A stretch of DNA of 64,000 bases, taken from contig CAWKLF010000001.1 in assembly GCA_963850425.1 (NCBI GenBank), positions 1,922,001-1,986,000 of the forward strand. Direction: 5' to 3'. Source of the DNA: Gp1-AA133 sp963850425 (GTDB taxonomy: Bacteria > Acidobacteriota > Terriglobia > Terriglobales > Acidobacteriaceae). The position numbers and the translations under genes are program-made. Below, piece by piece: positions 61,420-64,000 of this stretch. The notes under the pieces are model-generated. The model was not told the origin of the DNA, searched no databases, and saw only the letters and a list, made by a program, of their open reading frames with translations. Positions within the stretch are counted from its first letter, which is position 1. Every line of letters begins with the position of its first letter.

Positions 61420-64000
61420 ATGAAGCGAACACTGTGGAGTGGAGCCTTGCTCTTCGTTCTGGCCGCAATCTTCGGGTTCACCGTAGCTGCGTGGGGCCAG
61501 GAAGTAACGGCATCGATTGTTGGAACAGTCACCGATCCGAGTGGCGCACCTATCAACGGTGCCGAAGTCAAAGCAACGTCGGTTGAGCGAGGTAACACCC
61601 TTACCGCCACGACCAACGAAGCGGGTCTATACAACATCACCCGCCTCCCGGTCGGAACATTCAAGGTGGAAATTAGTGCCCAAGGGTTTCAGCGGTCGGT
61701 ATACCCTCCCTTCACATTGGTTCTGAACCAGACAGCACGCGTCGATGTGCAAATGAAGGTAGGCCAAGTCACCGAGACTGTTGAGGTCACTGGAGCCGCT
61801 CCGATCCTGCAAACCGAAAGCACCCAACTCGATACAGTGATCGACGCTCGAACCAATGTTTCCCTCCCGCTGGCCTCGCGAAACTACGTTCAGCTGACCT
61901 TGCTGGCGCCAGGGAGTGTGAATCCAAATCCTCAGACGCTAACCGGTGCTCAGCGCATCGACGGTGCAGGTCGCCCGTACATCAATGGCAACCGTGAGCA
62001 GTCCAACAATTTCCTGTTGGACGGTATGGACAACAACCAGGTTTCCGACAACCTCGTGGGCTACACACCCAGCGTAGACGCCATTCAAGAATTCAACATG
62101 ATCACCCAGAATGCATCTGCTGAGTTCGGGAACTTCCAGGGTGGAATCGTCAATACCTCCATTAAGTCGGGAACCAACAGCTTCCACGGGAACGTGTTTG
62201 AGTTCTTCCGGAACGACAAGCTGAATGCTAATCAATGGCAGAACGGCTTCTCCTCGCCTGCGTTGCCCAAGCCGACGCTTCGCTGGAACATGTTCGGCGC
62301 AACCTTCGGTGGCCCCATTGTGAAAGACAAATTGTTCTTCTTCGTTGATTATCAGGGCCAGCGTTTCGATCACCCTGCGACAGCAACGTTTCTTAATGTC
62401 CTGACAGCAGATGAGCGCAACGGGGACTTTTCAGCTCTGTGCCAAACGAGTTTCAGTGGCCCTGGGGGAACCTGCGCCCCAGCCGCTCCCGGTTCGGGAC
62501 TCAGTGCAATTCAACTTTACAATCCGTTCAACGTTGTAGGTGGACAGCGTCAGCCCTTTCCACAAAACCACATTGACCCTGCGCTCGAAAACATCGTTGC
62601 TCAGAATTTCCTTTCCTCGGATCTCTATCCGACAGCAACCGGCACCGGGCTTGTCAGCAACGCGAGCTACGTAAAGACTAGTGCCCTCAATGCGGATCAG
62701 GGCGACATCAAGATCGACTACAATATGTCGGAAAAAAACCGAATTTCCGGCCGCTTTTCCGAAGAAGCGCAGAGTAACCCTGCCACGAATTCGTTTGGCA
62801 TCATCTCCACGGATTCCGGCAACGCTCGCATGCACAACGGCGTAATTAGTTGGGTGCACACGTTCAATCCCAATTTTCTAAACGAGTTTCGCGTGGGTGC
62901 GAACTACGTTGGCCTGAACACAATCAATTCCGGTACAGCTGGCAGTCTGGGTAACGTTGCCGAGCAGTTGGGAATCGCGAATGGCAACGCTCACGGCCCG
63001 GGGTTGTTGGCATTCAACTTTACTGGTGGCAATGCAACCAATGTAGGCGGTGCCGGCGTCGTGCAGTTCTTTCACGACACTGTTTTTCAGTATGAGGACA
63101 ACCTCACTATCACTCGTGGCCGCCACCTGCTGCATGTCGGAGCGCAGTTCTGGCGCCAGCGCATCAATACCTACTATTCGGGAAATAATGGCGTGAATGG
63201 CCTTATGGACTTCACCGGTAAGTTTACCGGACAAGGTTCATCCCTGGGGGCCGGCGAGGCGGATTTCTTCCTGGGTCTGCCTGATGATGTGGGGCTAGGC
63301 ATTGTCGGCGGCACTGCGGGACACGTTCCAACCTGGGGTCACCGTGGAAACGTGTTTGGCGCATACGTTCAAGACGATTGGAAAGTGACACCTCACCTCA
63401 CTGTGAATCTGGGACTCCGCTACGAGGTGCATACGCCTTGGGTGGAAGTGCAAGACCGGCAAGCCAACTTCGGCTTCTACAGCGGCGCGCTGTTGGCTCC
63501 GGACTGTAATAAAGTCCCGATCACGTTGCCCAGCTATGTGACCTGCACGAAAGCCGACAATCGCGCGCTTTATGGCAGCTACAACGGCATCGGTAACTGG
63601 CAGCCTCGCATTGGAATCGCCTGGACACCCGAGTCTCTCGGGGGGAAGACGGTCCTGCGCGCTGCTTACACGGTTTCATCCTACCTCGAGGGAACGGGAA
63701 CCAACCTCCGTCTGCCCCTGAACCCGCCATTCACGCCGGCCGAAATTTCAACCCCGCCGACGACGACCAATCTGCCGCCAACCACTACCGATCAGGGGAT
63801 CACGGCTGCACCGGCGAGCGACCCGTTTCAGAATGCTACCATTCGTCTCTGGAACCCGAATATTCAGGCGGCAATGGCTCAGCAGTGGAACCTATCGGTG
63901 CAGCAACAGCTATCCAATAGCACGACTCTCCAAATCGGCTATGTCGGACAACGGGGGACTCATCTGATGGTGCCCATGCCGTACCTTCAGAAGCAGCTAC
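61420..64000 (+). CDS. Oar-like TonB-dependent receptor with carboxypeptidase-regulatory domain (partial, runs off window)
   Basis: At least 860 codons, open to the window edge. GGGAGG is seven bases upstream of the ATG. A signal peptide ends near AAWGQE. Residues about 30-115 form a carboxypeptidase-regulatory-like domain (VTDPSGAPINGAEVKA, TNEAGLYNITRLPVG), then a plug with RPYINGNREQSNNFLLDGMDNN and barrel strands such as FFVDYQGQRF, GNVFEFFRND and VNLGLRYEVHTPW. This is the large Oar-like receptor family that is very abundant in acidobacteria; they are thought to import oligosaccharides or other large substrates. The promoter overlaps a GntR-type operator, linking it to the regulator at 60177. 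Confidence 0.93.
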   Translation, partial: MKRTLWSGALLFVLAAIFGFTVAAWGQEVTASIVGTVTDPSGAPINGAEVKATSVERGNTLTATTNEAGLYNITRLPVGTFKVEISAQGFQRSVYPPFTLVLNQTARVDVQMKVGQVTETVEVTGAAPILQTESTQLDTVIDARTNVSLPLASRNYVQLTLLAPGSVNPNPQTLTGAQRIDGAGRPYINGNREQSNNFLLDGMDNNQVSDNLVGYTPSVDAIQEFNMITQNASAEFGNFQGGIVNTSIKSGTNSFHGNVFEFFRNDKLNANQWQNGFSSPALPKPTLRWNMFGATFGGPIVKDKLFFFVDYQGQRFDHPATATFLNVLTADERNGDFSALCQTSFSGPGGTCAPAAPGSGLSAIQLYNPFNVVGGQRQPFPQNHIDPALENIVAQNFLSSDLYPTATGTGLVSNASYVKTSALNADQGDIKIDYNMSEKNRISGRFSEEAQSNPATNSFGIISTDSGNARMHNGVISWVHTFNPNFLNEFRVGANYVGLNTINSGTAGSLGNVAEQLGIANGNAHGPGLLAFNFTGGNATNVGGAGVVQFFHDTVFQYEDNLTITRGRHLLHVGAQFWRQRINTYYSGNNGVNGLMDFTGKFTGQGSSLGAGEADFFLGLPDDVGLGIVGGTAGHVPTWGHRGNVFGAYVQDDWKVTPHLTVNLGLRYEVHTPWVEVQDRQANFGFYSGALLAPDCNKVPITLPSYVTCTKADNRALYGSYNGIGNWQPRIGIAWTPESLGGKTVLRAAYTVSSYLEGTGTNLRLPLNPPFTPAEISTPPTTTNLPPTTTDQGITAAPASDPFQNATIRLWNPNIQAAMAQQWNLSVQQQLSNSTTLQIGYVGQRGTHLMVPMPYLQKQL

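Overview
The window looks like chromosomal DNA of an acidobacterium (Terriglobia/Koribacter-like). This is inferred from gene content, because no rRNA or other phylogenetic marker is present. The pointers are two very large MacB-type permeases of the kind called acidobacterial duplicated orphan permeases, an Oar-like TonB-dependent receptor with an N-terminal carboxypeptidase-regulatory domain, REP-like palindromes of the GGCACG...CGTGCC type, fairly high G+C, and dense operons with ATGA/GTGA overlaps. No tRNA, rRNA, CRISPR array, transposase or prophage gene was seen.

Region by region. (1) 515-9170: an RND efflux operon on the minus strand (TolC-like, lipoprotein adaptor, RND pump, YVTN beta-propeller), divergent from an OmpR-family regulator/kinase pair. 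A PmrA-box-like direct repeat lies between them. (2) 9595-22341: a plus-strand ABC-export locus with a MacA/HlyD-like adaptor, two MacB/LolD-like ATPases, two giant permeases, a TolC-like protein, and an NtrC-type sigma54 regulator with its NtrY-like kinase. (3) 23188-35646: an electron-transfer cluster with a Rieske protein, b6-type cytochrome b, 9-heme and 16-heme cytochromes, an NHL protein, a 4-heme cytochrome, a SurA-like isomerase, an outer-membrane barrel, a second NHL protein and a 12-heme cytochrome. It reads as a quinol-oxidising complex wired to an extracellular cytochrome conduit and is the most striking system here. (4) 35942-41902: a monoheme cytochrome, a CDF transporter, two small envelope proteins, a persulfide dioxygenase-rhodanese and a di-heme DUF1111 oxidoreductase. 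(5) 42779-47814: a small basic exported protein overlapping a 1576-residue multicopper oxidase with an adhesin-like tail. (6) 48011-49507: a GH39 glycosidase behind a LacI-type operator. (7) 50096-55049: a PhoB-like regulator and kinase with an outer-membrane porin and a cupredoxin. (8) 55090-64000: a sugar-use region with a Tat-exported Gfo/Idh/MocA oxidoreductase, a DUF1080 protein, an SDR, a sodium:solute symporter, a GntR/UTRA regulator and the start of a TonB-dependent receptor that runs off the window. Copies of a GCTATATAGC palindrome overlap the promoters of the last two genes.

The common themes are envelope export and outer-membrane electron transfer: about 44 heme-attachment sites lie between 24774 and 41902, followed by a secreted multicopper oxidase. 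Start codons were adjusted where a Shine-Dalgarno sequence, a signal peptide or an overlap with a neighbour made an internal start better. All functional statements rest on reading motifs, not on database searches.
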